DNA of 42,242 bases, from contig QFQD01000076.1 of assembly GCA_003241485.1 (NCBI GenBank), forward strand, positions 1 to 42,242, given 5' to 3'. The position numbers were made by a program, and so were the translations under genes. Numbering within the stretch: the stretch's first letter is position 1; each line of letters opens with the position of its first letter. The stretch comes from Ancylobacter novellus (lineage in GTDB: Bacteria; Pseudomonadota; Alphaproteobacteria; Rhizobiales; Xanthobacteraceae). Shown here piece after piece: positions 19,508-27,387 of this stretch. The notes beneath the pieces were generated by a model. The model did not search any database. It had not been told where the DNA came from and worked only from the letters and a program-made list of their open reading frames with translations.

Positions 19508-21412
19508 GTTGCCGGCGTCCAGGACATGGCGATCACGGCCCTCGTCCTTGGCGCGGTAGAGCGCGAGGTCGGCGCGCCGCATCAGCGTCACCTCGTCATC
19601 ATCCGCCCGCACCATGGTGCTGCCGACGGAGGCCCGCACGGAGAGCCGACGCCCGTCGATCTCATAGGGTGCGCCCAGCTGGCTGACCAGGCGCGGACCG
19701 AGCACTTCGGCGCCGGAAGGCTGCGCCGCGCCGATCTGCAGCACCGCGAACTCGTCACCACCGAGCCGGGCGGCGAGGTCGCTGGCGCGCAGGCAGCCGC
19801 GCAGCCGCTCCGCTGCCGCGCAGAGCAGCGCGTCGCCGGTGGGATGACCATGCTGGTCGTTGACCTGCTTGAAATGGTCGAGATCAATGCACAGCAGCGC
19901 CGCCGGCACGCCTTCCGCGGCCTGGGCGATGGTCTCGCGCAGGCGCTGCGAGAACAGGGTGCGGTTGGCGAGACCGGTCAGCGGGTCGTGATGGGCGAGA
20001 TGGTGGATGCGCGCCTCGGCGCGGTGGCGCTCAGTCGAATCCTCCACCGTCGCCAGCCGGCCGCCATCCGGCGTCTCGTCCAGCTCGATCTCGAAAACGC
20101 GCCCGTCCGACAGGGTGAGCGAGAAGGAGGCCGGCGCCGTATGGGGCAGCGCATCAATCGCGGTGCGCAATGCGCGAATATCAGCCGACGTCACGTGACC
20201 GCCGGCGATGGCAGCACGGGCGATATCGGCAAGCGACCCGCCGATCAGCTTCACATGGGCGGGCACATTCAGCAATTCGCGCAGGCGCGGGTTGATCACC
20301 GCGACATGGCCCCGCCGGTCCAGCATGCACACGCCCTGATTCAGGTGCTCCATCGCGGTGGCGAAGCGCATGTCCTGCTCACGAGCCTGCCGTTCGGCCT
20401 CGGCCAGCCGCCCATTGTTGCGGATCTGCCGCACGCCCAGCAGCACCACGCCGGCCAATCCCAGCTCGGCAAGCCCCGCCCCGGCCAGGATGACAGCGGC
20501 CTCCGTGCGCCAGCCGCCGAGCACATCCGCCGCCGACCGCGACACCCGCACCTCGACCGGGTAGTTCCCCATCTTGTAGACAGCGCTGAAGTCCTTGGGC
20601 GCGGCGACGGCGTGCTCGATCCGGTGCCGCAGCGAGGAGACCGGTATCGAAGCCGCCAGAGGATTGCCGGCTCCGTCCGCAGGCCGTCCCGCCAGCGCGG
20701 GGAAGCGCGCCAGCACGTCGCCATCGGCATAGACCAGCGAGATGACGTCGCCTGAGGTTGCCGCGACCGTACCGTACAGATTCTCGAAATAGCGTAGCCT
20801 CACCGCCCCGACGACCACGCCCAGGAACTCGCCCTTGGCGCCGGAAACGCGCTGCGCCAGATGGACGGTCCACACCTTTCCATCAGGGTCGGTCAAAGGC
20901 GGCGAGACATAATGCGCGCCGGGAGGCGCCTCGCGCAGCACGACGAAGAAGTCGCGCCCGGAAAAATCGGCCTCGGGCAGCGGCACGGTGTGCGAATGGC
21001 CCACCAGGTGGCCCTTGTCGTCGATCAGCGCGATGAGCTCGACATGGGAGAGGCCGGCAATACGCTGGCGCAGCTGCTCGTGCAGGTCGGGCTGCTCGCT
21101 CTGGCCGCGAAATTCCTCGGTGGTGTCGATGTCACGGTTGTGCATCTCCTGCTGGAGGCCGTTCTGTACAGCCTCCAGCGACTGGAAAGCCCGCTCCGCC
21201 TGATCCGCGAGCACCAGCGCCATGCGCTGCAGCTCGCTTATGTCGCGATGGATGGCCGCGTGGCGGAACTCGAAAAGAACGACGCCGACTCCCACGGCCA
21301 GCAGGATTCCCAAGGTCGTCCCGAGCAGCACCAGCTGTCGCCCGAGAGCCCGCGGCGCGATGCCCTTTCCGCCGCCGGTCGGTCGTGGCGAAGATTGGCC
21401 TTTGTTGCGCAT
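19505..21412 (-). CDS. Membrane-bound diguanylate cyclase with extracytoplasmic sensor, PAS and GGDEF domains
   Basis: Inner-membrane enzyme of 635 residues that should make cyclic di-GMP from two GTP. Order: helix about 27-48 (LLGTTLGILLAVGVGVVLF), a ~250-residue periplasmic dCache-like sensor (FSGRDFFVVLREAPPG, PLTDPDGKVWTVHLAQRVSG), a second helix about 306-328, a PAS-7-type domain (EHLNQGVCMLDRRGHVAVIN), then the GGDEF domain (HHDPLTGLANRTLF to the end). The active site RLGGDEF is intact and RASD eight residues before it is a product-inhibition I-site (RxxD), so feedback control is expected. It is read divergently from a globin-coupled HD-GYP phosphodiesterase gene 294 bases away, suggesting a make-and-break pair for c-di-GMP. 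Confidence 0.92.
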   Translation of the reverse strand: MRNKGQSSPRPTGGGKGIAPRALGRQLVLLGTTLGILLAVGVGVVLFEFRHAAIHRDISELQRMALVLADQAERAFQSLEAVQNGLQQEMHNRDIDTTEEFRGQSEQPDLHEQLRQRIAGLSHVELIALIDDKGHLVGHSHTVPLPEADFSGRDFFVVLREAPPGAHYVSPPLTDPDGKVWTVHLAQRVSGAKGEFLGVVVGAVRLRYFENLYGTVAATSGDVISLVYADGDVLARFPALAGRPADGAGNPLAASIPVSSLRHRIEHAVAAPKDFSAVYKMGNYPVEVRVSRSAADVLGGWRTEAAVILAGAGLAELGLAGVVLLGVRQIRNNGRLAEAERQAREQDMRFATAMEHLNQGVCMLDRRGHVAVINPRLRELLNVPAHVKLIGGSLADIARAAIAGGHVTSADIRALRTAIDALPHTAPASFSLTLSDGRVFEIELDETPDGGRLATVEDSTERHRAEARIHHLAHHDPLTGLANRTLFSQRLRETIAQAAEGVPAALLCIDLDHFKQVNDQHGHPTGDALLCAAAERLRGCLRASDLAARLGGDEFAVLQIGAAQPSGAEVLGPRLVSQLGAPYEIDGRRLSVRASVGSTMVRADDDEVTLMRRADLALYRAKDEGRDRHVLDAGN

Positions 21413-21706
21413 GTGCTCTCGCGGAAATCCCTGATATGCCGCGGCCGCGCGGCGAGCGCCAAACTACCCGATCCCGCACCGCAGCACACGCGCCTGTCCA
21501 CAGCGGCATTTGCCATGGTTAAGGGAAGTACACCCTGACCGGGGAGCCGGTCGCGGTCCTCGCCCGGCTGCGGAGTGGCGCGTGGGCCACCTCTCAAACC
21601 CCTGTTAACCGGCTGGCACGATCATTACTTATTTACCGTCAAATTAGTTTGAACCACCTGCGGACTATTGCGACACTGCTTGCCTGTCTGCTTCAGGAAG
21701 CCTGCA

Positions 21707-22909
21707 ATGCCCGCGAAACTGGCCGACTGGGTGGCCCTTCTGACCCTCGACGACGACATCCGGGCGGCTCTGGGCAGGCTCGCGGGGTTTCTGGAACCGC
21801 GCATCGATACGGTAATCGACACCTTCTTCCACCGCCTGATGCAGCAGGAGAATGCCGCGCTGCTTTTCGACGATCCCGCGCTCGTCGCGCAGGTGAAGGC
21901 GGCACAGCGCCGCCATTGGATGGAGTACGTCTTCACCGGTACGTTCGACGACACCTATCTGCAGGTCACCCGCGCCATGGGCCGGCACCATTTCCGGCTC
22001 GGCGTCGACCCGCTGTTCTTCTCCTCCTCCTACGGGGTGGTGCTGAGCGAACTCACCGTCCTCATCGCTCACCACTTCATCGACCAGCCCGACCTGCTGC
22101 CGAAAGTGCTGGTGGCGCTCAACCGCGTGATGTTCATCGATCTCAGCGTCACCACCTCCGTCTATTACGACGCCTATATCGACGACATTGAGCGCCTCAC
22201 GCGCGAGTTCAACGTCAGTCTGGCCCGCGCCGGCGAGTACCGCGACTATGAAGGCGGGCGACATCTCGTCCGTGTCGGCCATATGTGCCGTACCATCGCG
22301 CTCGCCGCCGGCCGCGACCGGCAATGGGCGGACATGCTGCGCCTGGCGAGCCCGCTGCACGACCTCGGCAAGATCGGCATACCCGACAGCGTCCTGATGA
22401 AGCCCGGCCCGCTGGACGCGCGCGAGCGCGCGCTCATGCAGCGCCATCCGCAGATCGGGGCGGAGATCATTCCCGACCACCCCGCCCCCATCATCCGCAT
22501 GGCGCGCCGCATCGCCCTCACCCACCACGAGCGCTGGGACGGCACCGGCTATCCCGAGGGCCTGGCCGGCGAGGACATCCCGCTCGAAGGGCGCATCACC
22601 GCGATCTGCGATGTCTACGACGCGCTGCTCTCCCCGCGCCCCTACAAGCAACCCTGGAGCCGCGAGGTCGCCGCCGCCTATATCCGCGAGAACAGCGGCA
22701 CGATGTTCGACCCCGCCCTGGTGGAGATTTTCAGCGCTCAGCTTCCCGAGCTGGAGCGCATACAGGACTCCTACGCCGAACTGCCGGACGACACATCTGG
22801 CCCCCGCCACCATTCCAGCCTGTGGGAGGAACTGATTGGGGAGCCCGGAGGCTTCGCCTTGATGATGCGCCCGCCGAAGATGCGGTCCAGCCAGCCAGAG
22901 CCCAGCTGA
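21707..22909 (+). CDS. Globin-coupled HD-GYP cyclic di-GMP phosphodiesterase
   Basis: Soluble protein of 400 residues. Residues ~5-160 form a globin-coupled-sensor (protoglobin) domain: FLEPRIDTVIDTFFHRLM, then AMGRHHFRLGVDPLFFSSSY, which matches the proximal-histidine block IGxxHxxIGLxPxWFxxxY of haem sensors such as HemAT and DosC. Residues ~185-345 are an HD-GYP phosphodiesterase: RHLVRVGHM, SPLHDLGKIGIPD (HD), THHERWDGTGYPEGL (GYP), AICDVYDALLSPRPYK, GTMFDPALVEIF, with all metal and motif residues kept. So haem-bound O2, NO or CO would control hydrolysis of c-di-GMP to GMP. The ATG at 21707 has AGGA upstream. The last ~50 residues are a polar tail. The domain combination is read directly; gas sensing is inferred. 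Confidence 0.9.
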   Translation: MPAKLADWVALLTLDDDIRAALGRLAGFLEPRIDTVIDTFFHRLMQQENAALLFDDPALVAQVKAAQRRHWMEYVFTGTFDDTYLQVTRAMGRHHFRLGVDPLFFSSSYGVVLSELTVLIAHHFIDQPDLLPKVLVALNRVMFIDLSVTTSVYYDAYIDDIERLTREFNVSLARAGEYRDYEGGRHLVRVGHMCRTIALAAGRDRQWADMLRLASPLHDLGKIGIPDSVLMKPGPLDARERALMQRHPQIGAEIIPDHPAPIIRMARRIALTHHERWDGTGYPEGLAGEDIPLEGRITAICDVYDALLSPRPYKQPWSREVAAAYIRENSGTMFDPALVEIFSAQLPELERIQDSYAELPDDTSGPRHHSSLWEELIGEPGGFALMMRPPKMRSSQPEPS

Positions 22910-23021
22910 CAACCGCCGCAGCGCGGCATTCGCGCAAGGCGACTGCGGCCGCCACGCACAGTGTTGACCATGGCCACGCGCCGATTTCGCCCTAGCTTGA
23001 GATGAAAAGGGAGAATGAACG

Positions 23022-23990
23022 ATGGGACTGCTGGTCGACGGCAAATGGGCCGACAAATGGTACGACACGGCGAGCACGGGCGGGCGTTTCGAGCGCAAGG
23101 CGTCGAGCTTCCGCAACTGGGTGACGCCCGATGGCGCGGCGGGCCCCACGGGCGAGGCGGGCTTTGCCGCTGAGGCGGGGCGCTATCACCTCTACGTTTC
23201 CTATGCCTGCCCCTGGGCGCACCGCACGCTGATCTTCCGCAAGCTGAAGAAGCTGGAGGACGTCATCTCGGTGTCGGTGGTCGACCCGCTCATGGGCGAG
23301 GAAGGCTGGGTGTTCGCCGACCATGCCGCCCGGCGCACGGAAGGCGCCACGCGCGACGACGTGCTCGGCAAGCAGCGGCTGCACGAGGTCTATACGCAGG
23401 CCGACCCGCATTATTCCGGCCGCGTCACCGTACCGGTGCTGTGGGACCGCTCTCGCGGCACCATCGTCAGCAACGAATCCGCCGAAATCATCCGCATGTT
23501 CAATTCGGCCTTCGTCGCCTTCACGCCGGACCGGCACGACTATTACCCCGCCGCGCTTGCCGCCGAGATCGACGCGCTCAATGCGCGGGTCTACGACGCG
23601 GTGAACAACGGCGTGTACAAGGCCGGCTTCGCCACCGCGCAGGACGCGTATGAGGAAGCCGTCGCCGCGCTTTTCGCCATGCTGGACGAACTGGAAGAGA
23701 GGCTCGAAGGGCGGCAATGGCTGATGGGCGACGCGCTCACCGAGGCGGACATCCGGCTGTTCACCACGCTGATCCGCTTCGACCCGGTCTATGTCGGCCA
23801 CTTCAAGTGCAACATCCGCCGGATCTTCGACTATCCGCACCTGTCGCGCTACGTGAAGGCGCTCTACGCCGTGCCGGGCGTTGCCGAGACGGTGAACCTC
23901 ACCCACATCAAGCGGCACTATTACGAGAGCCACAAGACCATCAACCCGACGGGCATCGTCCCTGTGGGCCCAGCGGTGTGGTGGGCGTAG
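23022..23990 (+). CDS. Glutathionyl-hydroquinone reductase (Xi-class GST, YqjG/ECM4 type)
   Basis: Cytosolic enzyme of 322 residues that reduces glutathionyl-hydroquinones with glutathione. The N-terminal thioredoxin-fold part carries YVSYACPWAHRTLIFRKL with the catalytic Cys at residue 63, the position found in E. coli YqjG. WVFADHAA-type sequence, VPVLWDRSRGTIVSNESAEI, and the C-terminal helical domain (EADIRLFTTLIRFDPVYVGH, FKCNIRRIFDYPHLSRY) are standard for the class. GGGAGAA is 8 bases before the ATG. It is a single gene with a hairpin after it, convergent with the methyltransferase gene. Confidence 0.93.
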   Translation: MGLLVDGKWADKWYDTASTGGRFERKASSFRNWVTPDGAAGPTGEAGFAAEAGRYHLYVSYACPWAHRTLIFRKLKKLEDVISVSVVDPLMGEEGWVFADHAARRTEGATRDDVLGKQRLHEVYTQADPHYSGRVTVPVLWDRSRGTIVSNESAEIIRMFNSAFVAFTPDRHDYYPAALAAEIDALNARVYDAVNNGVYKAGFATAQDAYEEAVAALFAMLDELEERLEGRQWLMGDALTEADIRLFTTLIRFDPVYVGHFKCNIRRIFDYPHLSRYVKALYAVPGVAETVNLTHIKRHYYESHKTINPTGIVPVGPAVWWA

Positions 23991-24006
23991 GCGCTTCCTG
24001 GCGGAG

Positions 24007-24027
24007 GCCGGACGCTCCTCGTCCGGC
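24007..24027. terminator. Hairpin between GST and methyltransferase genes
   Basis: GCCGGAC, a 7-base loop, then GTCCGGC, lying in the 42-base gap between the convergent stop codons. A 7-bp GC-rich stem suits a terminator for both genes, but there is no T-run of note after it. Confidence 0.4.
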
Positions 24028-24032
24028 TTCGC

Positions 24033-24722
24033 TCACCCCGCCAGCGCGACGGGGCTCTTTTCGGTCTGCGCGGCGATCTCGGCCTCGCTGCGCTTGCGGA
24101 AGCGCACCATGGTGTACATGCCGAGACCCACATCCTTGGCGATCGGAAGGTCCACCGTGCCGTTGCGCACCGCCCAGTTGCGCAGCCGCGCGAACTGGAA
24201 CTCCGGTCGCCAGCCGAGCTTGCGCGCCTTGCGGGCGAACCACTTCTCGAACACCGCGCGCGGCCCGTCCTCGGCACCGAGATGGTTCACCAGAATGATC
24301 TCGCCGCCGGGCTTCAGCACGCGGGCCATCTCGTCCAGCGTTTCTTCCGGGTGAGGCACCACGGTGATGACGAACTGGGCGATCACCACATCGAAGGACT
24401 GGTCGGCAAAGCCCATATGCGCGCCGTCCATGAGGACGAGGCCTTCGACATGGTGGAGCTTTTCCTTCTTCACCCGCTCGCGGGCCTTCTGCAGCATGGG
24501 CTCGGAAATATCGACGCCGACGAAGCGATTGGTGCGCTTGTAGTTCGGCAGCGCGATGCCGGTGCCGACACCGAATTCGAGGATACGACCGCCGATTTTC
24601 TCCGCCGCCTTGGTCGCCGCCTTGCGGCCGGCCTCGAAGACGGCACCGAACACCACGTCGTAAACCGGCGCCCAACGGGCATAGGCTTCCTCGACAGTGG
24701 CGCGGTCAAGATCGGTCGTCAT
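24033..24722 (-). CDS. Class I SAM methyltransferase, probable PmtA-like phospholipid N-methyltransferase
   Basis: SAM-dependent methyltransferase of 229 residues. The SAM-binding motif I is ILEFGVGTGIALPNY (about 46-60), motif II FVGVDISEPMLQKAR, and a post-motif block FDVVIAQFVITVVPHPEETL with MARVLKPGGEIILVNH. The N-terminal AYARWAPVYDVVFGAVFEAG and the acidic GVGTG loop are those I recall from rhizobial and Rhodobacter PmtA, which methylate phosphatidylethanolamine towards phosphatidylcholine. Other small-molecule methyltransferases of the same fold cannot be excluded. The ATG at 24722 is favoured over an upstream frame extension that is not conserved-looking. The next gene upstream, mnmA, is 50 bases away on the same strand. 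Confidence 0.8.
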   Translation of the reverse strand: MTTDLDRATVEEAYARWAPVYDVVFGAVFEAGRKAATKAAEKIGGRILEFGVGTGIALPNYKRTNRFVGVDISEPMLQKARERVKKEKLHHVEGLVLMDGAHMGFADQSFDVVIAQFVITVVPHPEETLDEMARVLKPGGEIILVNHLGAEDGPRAVFEKWFARKARKLGWRPEFQFARLRNWAVRNGTVDLPIAKDVGLGMYTMVRFRKRSEAEIAAQTEKSPVALAG

Positions 24723-24772
24723 GGAAGTCCCTCGCCTGCTGGTCCCGTACATCCGTGTTCGACTCAGATGCT

Positions 24773-25960
24773 CTACGCCGAACGCGCCATCATCTCTACA
24801 TCGCGTGTCAGCGCCGTGAAGGGCTCGCGCGCCCGACGGATCACGCCGCCACCGAGCAGGCGGGCACCGGCCCCGCCATCCTCATAGAAGACGCAGGCCT
24901 GCCCCGGCGCCACGCCTTCCTCGGCGGCGTGCAGATGCACTTCCACCGTGCCATCTGCCGCACGGGCGAGATGGCCGGGCGCCGGCGCGCGGGCCGAGCG
25001 TACCTTGACGTGGATCTCCTTCTCGGCCGCCGCCGCCTCTTCCAGAGTCTCGTCGCCGAGCCAGTTGACCTCGTCGACGCGGATGGCGGTGACGCCGAGC
25101 GCCGTGCGCGGGCCGACAAGGACGCGCCGGCCTGCCGCATCGATGCCGACCACATAGAGCGGCTCGGAGGACGCGATGCCGAGCCCCTTGCGCTGGCCGA
25201 TCGTGTAACGCATCACGCCCGTGTGCCGTCCGAGCACCCGCCCGTCGATGTGCACGATCTCGCCCGGCTCGGCCGCCTCGGGCCGCAGCTTCTCGACGAT
25301 GGCCGTGTAGTGCCCGTTCGGCACGAAGCAGATGTCCTGGCTGTCCGGCTTGTCCGCCACCTTGAGGCCGAAGCTCTCGGCCAGGGCGCGCACTTCCGGC
25401 TTGGTGGTCTCGCCGAGCGGGAAGCGGAGCATGTCGATCTGCTCCTGCGTGGTGGCGTAGAGGAAGTAGCTCTGGTCGCGGTTCTCGTCGAGCGGGCGGA
25501 ACAGGCCGTGCCGCCCGTTACCCAGCGCGCGGCTGGTCACGTAATGCCCGGTGGCGAGAATATCGGCGCCGAGATCGCGCGCAGTCTCCAGAAGATCGCG
25601 GAACTTCACCGTGCGGTTGCAGTCGACGCAGGGAATGGGCGTTTCCCCGGCCGCATAGGCATCGGCGAAGCGCTCGATCACGGCCTGGCGGAAACGGCTC
25701 TCGTAATCGAGCACATAATGCGGAATGCCGAGCTTCTCGGCGACAAGGCGCGCATCATAGATGTCCTGCCCGGCGCAGCAGGCGCCCGGACGATGGTGCA
25801 TCGCCTCGCCATGGTCGTAGAGCTGCAGCGTCACGCCCACCACATCGTAGCCCGCCTGCGCATAGAGCGCGGCGACGACGGAAGAATCCACCCCGCCCGA
25901 CATCGCCACCACCACGCGGGTCTGGCTCGGGGAACGGGAGGTGTCGTCGAGACGGATCAT
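24773..25960 (-). CDS. mnmA: tRNA-specific 2-thiouridylase MnmA
   Basis: Thiolates U34 at the wobble position of tRNA Lys, Glu and Gln, using ATP and a sulfur relay. The 395-residue protein has the PP-loop AMSGGVDSSVVAALYAQAGY at its start, the catalytic cysteine in ETPIPCVDCNRTVKF, the second cysteine in DKPDSQDICFVPNG, and GRHTGVMRYTIGQRKGLGI, all in the family order, with the C-terminal beta-barrel domain following. The ATG at 25960 (MIRLDDTSRSPSQ) gives the normal start before the PP-loop; an open frame extends upstream to 26029 but looks non-coding. It may share its transcript with the methyltransferase downstream. Confidence 0.95.
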   Translation of the reverse strand: MIRLDDTSRSPSQTRVVVAMSGGVDSSVVAALYAQAGYDVVGVTLQLYDHGEAMHHRPGACCAGQDIYDARLVAEKLGIPHYVLDYESRFRQAVIERFADAYAAGETPIPCVDCNRTVKFRDLLETARDLGADILATGHYVTSRALGNGRHGLFRPLDENRDQSYFLYATTQEQIDMLRFPLGETTKPEVRALAESFGLKVADKPDSQDICFVPNGHYTAIVEKLRPEAAEPGEIVHIDGRVLGRHTGVMRYTIGQRKGLGIASSEPLYVVGIDAAGRRVLVGPRTALGVTAIRVDEVNWLGDETLEEAAAAEKEIHVKVRSARAPAPGHLARAADGTVEVHLHAAEEGVAPGQACVFYEDGGAGARLLGGGVIRRAREPFTALTRDVEMMARSA

Positions 25961-26114
25961 GGATACGAAGGACCGGAAGCGCGGAAGGATGGGACGCGGG
26001 GCGAACGGCAGAGTCCCTATATAGGGCACGGCGGCGCATCTATGAACCCTGCGGGCGGAGATAAGGCTTCGCCGACCTCACTCACGCATTCCGCTGGGGA
26101 AACAATCGTAAACA

Positions 26115-26173
26115 GACTCCTTCGCAAATATTAACGAAGCACTACGTGTAACCACCTCACCAGACCGTGATTC
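26115..26173. promoter_or_regulatory. AT-rich sciP upstream region with two GANTC sites
   Basis: The 283 bases before sciP are much less GC-rich than the flanking genes. GACTC at 26115-26119 and GATTC at 26169-26173 are both GANTC, the methylation target of the alphaproteobacterial cell-cycle methylase CcrM. GcrA- and methylation-dependent promoters carry such sites. Several TTAA half-sites lie nearby (for example TTAACG at 26131) but none has the exact N7 spacing of a CtrA box. The placement is suggestive only. Confidence 0.35.
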
Positions 26174-26243
26174 GCTTAGGGAAATATTTAAAGCTCGGCA
26201 GGTATCATGCTCACATTGATGCTGTGTATTGAGTGAGCGTATC

Positions 26244-26519
26244 ATGAACGAGCCCTATCGTCCGAGGGTGAAATATGTAATCGGACCGGACGGAAGTCCG
26301 TTAACCATTGCCGACTTGCCCCCGCCAAGCACCCGGCGGTGGGTTATCCGCCGCAAGGCGGAAGTCGTCGCCGCCGTCCGAGGCGGTCTCCTCAGTCTAG
26401 AGGAGGCATGCAAGCGCTATACTTTGACGACTGAGGAATTCCTGTCCTGGCAGGCCTCCATCGACCGCCACGGCCTGGCCGGACTGCGCACCACACGTAT
26501 CCAGCAGTACCGGCAGTAA
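26244..26519 (+). CDS. sciP: CtrA inhibitor SciP (DUF1153)
   Basis: Small DNA-binding regulator of 91 residues, nearly invariant in rhizobia and Caulobacter, where SciP binds CtrA and blocks its transcription activation in G1. Seen here are RPRVKYVIGPDGSPLTIADL, WVIRRKAEVVAAVRGGLLS, EEACKRYTLTTEEFLSWQ and the C-terminal GLAGLRTTRIQQYRQ. The middle is a helix-turn-helix. Start at ATG 26244 (MNEPYRPRV) fits the family length; an in-frame TTG at 26229 would add five residues. It stands alone with its own AT-rich upstream region and a terminator 32 bases after the stop. It shows that the organism uses the CtrA cell-cycle circuit. Confidence 0.95.
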   Translation: MNEPYRPRVKYVIGPDGSPLTIADLPPPSTRRWVIRRKAEVVAAVRGGLLSLEEACKRYTLTTEEFLSWQASIDRHGLAGLRTTRIQQYRQ

Positions 26520-26551
26520 GCCGGCGCCCTTTTACTTTGACTGACGATTGC

Positions 26552-26577
26552 GGCCGGGCCAGTAGCCCGGCCTTTTT
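26552..26577 (+). terminator. Intrinsic terminator of sciP
   Basis: GGCCGGGC, loop CAGTA, GCCCGGCC and then TTTTT: a perfect 8-bp GC stem followed directly by five T. It begins 32 bases after the sciP stop codon and is the clearest rho-independent terminator in the window. Confidence 0.9.
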
Positions 26578-26628
26578 CGTTTGAGGGCGAAGCTATGGCG
26601 ATACACATCAGCTGCACGCGCCTTTGTT

Positions 26629-26667
26629 TCCCGGACAAGCTGCGCACAGCGCAGCGCTGATCCGGGA
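26629..26667 (+). repeat. Palindromic intergenic repeat, left copy
   Basis: A 39-base element that itself folds: outer arms TCCCGGA and TCCGGGA, inner arms GCTGCGC and GCGCAGC. A second copy lies inverted at 26741-26779 with one mismatch over 39 bases. Such REP-like units are known from rhizobial intergenic DNA. It sits between the sciP terminator and the end of phnN. Confidence 0.85.
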
Positions 26668-26740
26668 CCCAGCGCAAAACGCCGCCGCAGGCGCTTCATT
26701 TCACCGAGAGCTTTGGCCGCTACGCGGAGTCTCCCCTAGA

Positions 26741-26779
26741 TCCCGGATCGGCGCTGCGCTGTGCGCAGCTTGTCCGGGA
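26741..26779 (-). repeat. Palindromic intergenic repeat, inverted right copy
   Basis: The reverse complement of this stretch matches 26629-26667 at 38 of 39 positions. The two copies flank a 73-base spacer, so the whole 151-base block can form either two small hairpins or one long stem. It ends 20 bases after the phnN stop codon and may end or stabilise the phn transcript. Confidence 0.85.
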
Positions 26780-26799
26780 CACGAGGGTAGTCATCGCAA

Positions 26800-27387
26800 T
26801 CACAGCCCTCTCAAGAACGCCGCCAGACGCTCGCCAGCAGCGTCGACCGCGTCGACATTGAGGATGCGCAGTTCCGGCGGCGCGGCGAGCATGGGCTCGC
26901 GAGCGAGACGCGCCAGCACCTCTTCCCCGCTCTCGCGCCCGCGCGCGGCAATGCGCGCCGCCAGCACCTCGGGCGGCGCCGTGACATGCACCACCTTCAC
27001 GTTCGCGAAACGCAGGCGCGCCTCGGCGATGGTCGCGCGCGAGCCATTGGCGACGACGATGCGCCCGCGGGCAATATCGGCCGTCACCTCCTCGCCGAGC
27101 GCGTAGCGCAGCCCGTTGGCGCGCCAGTGCAAGGGGTATCGGCCTTCCGTCACCGCGCGGGCGAAGGCGTCCTCGTCGACGGCGATGTGGTTCTCGGTTG
27201 CGTCGACAACGCGGGTGATACGCCGCCGGGCGAAACTGATGTCCTCCCGACCGGCGAGGCGCTCCCGCGCATAGGCGATCAGCGTGTCCTTGCCGGCGCC
27301 GGAAGGCCCGACCACCAGCACCAGCATGCCGGGGCCGAGCCGTTCGCCGGCGTGCCGGTGTTCCCCGCTGCGGTCGATGGCATTCAC
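26800..27387 (-). CDS. phnN: Ribose 1,5-bisphosphate phosphokinase PhnN
   Basis: Converts ribose 1,5-bisphosphate to PRPP with ATP, the salvage end of the carbon-phosphorus lyase pathway. The 195-residue protein has the guanylate-kinase-like P-loop VGPSGAGKDTLIAYARERL, then FARRRITRVVDATENHIAVD, and the LHWRANGLRYALG block of PhnN. The start is the GTG at 27387, which overlaps the phnM stop as GTGA, giving a ~17-residue lead before the P-loop. It is the last gene of the phn operon; the inverted palindromic repeat pair begins 20 bases after its stop. Confidence 0.92.
   Translation of the reverse strand: MNAIDRSGEHRHAGERLGPGMLVLVVGPSGAGKDTLIAYARERLAGREDISFARRRITRVVDATENHIAVDEDAFARAVTEGRYPLHWRANGLRYALGEEVTADIARGRIVVANGSRATIAEARLRFANVKVVHVTAPPEVLAARIAARGRESGEEVLARLAREPMLAAPPELRILNVDAVDAAGERLAAFLRGL

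Noticed and set aside
21633..21647. TTAC-N7-TTAG as a CtrA box before the HD-GYP gene
   Set aside because: Two mismatches to TTAA-N7-TTAA in an AT-rich stretch are expected by chance.
24755..26134. 459-codon plus-strand frame opposite mnmA
   Set aside because: mnmA on the minus strand is unmistakable; this frame is its shadow.
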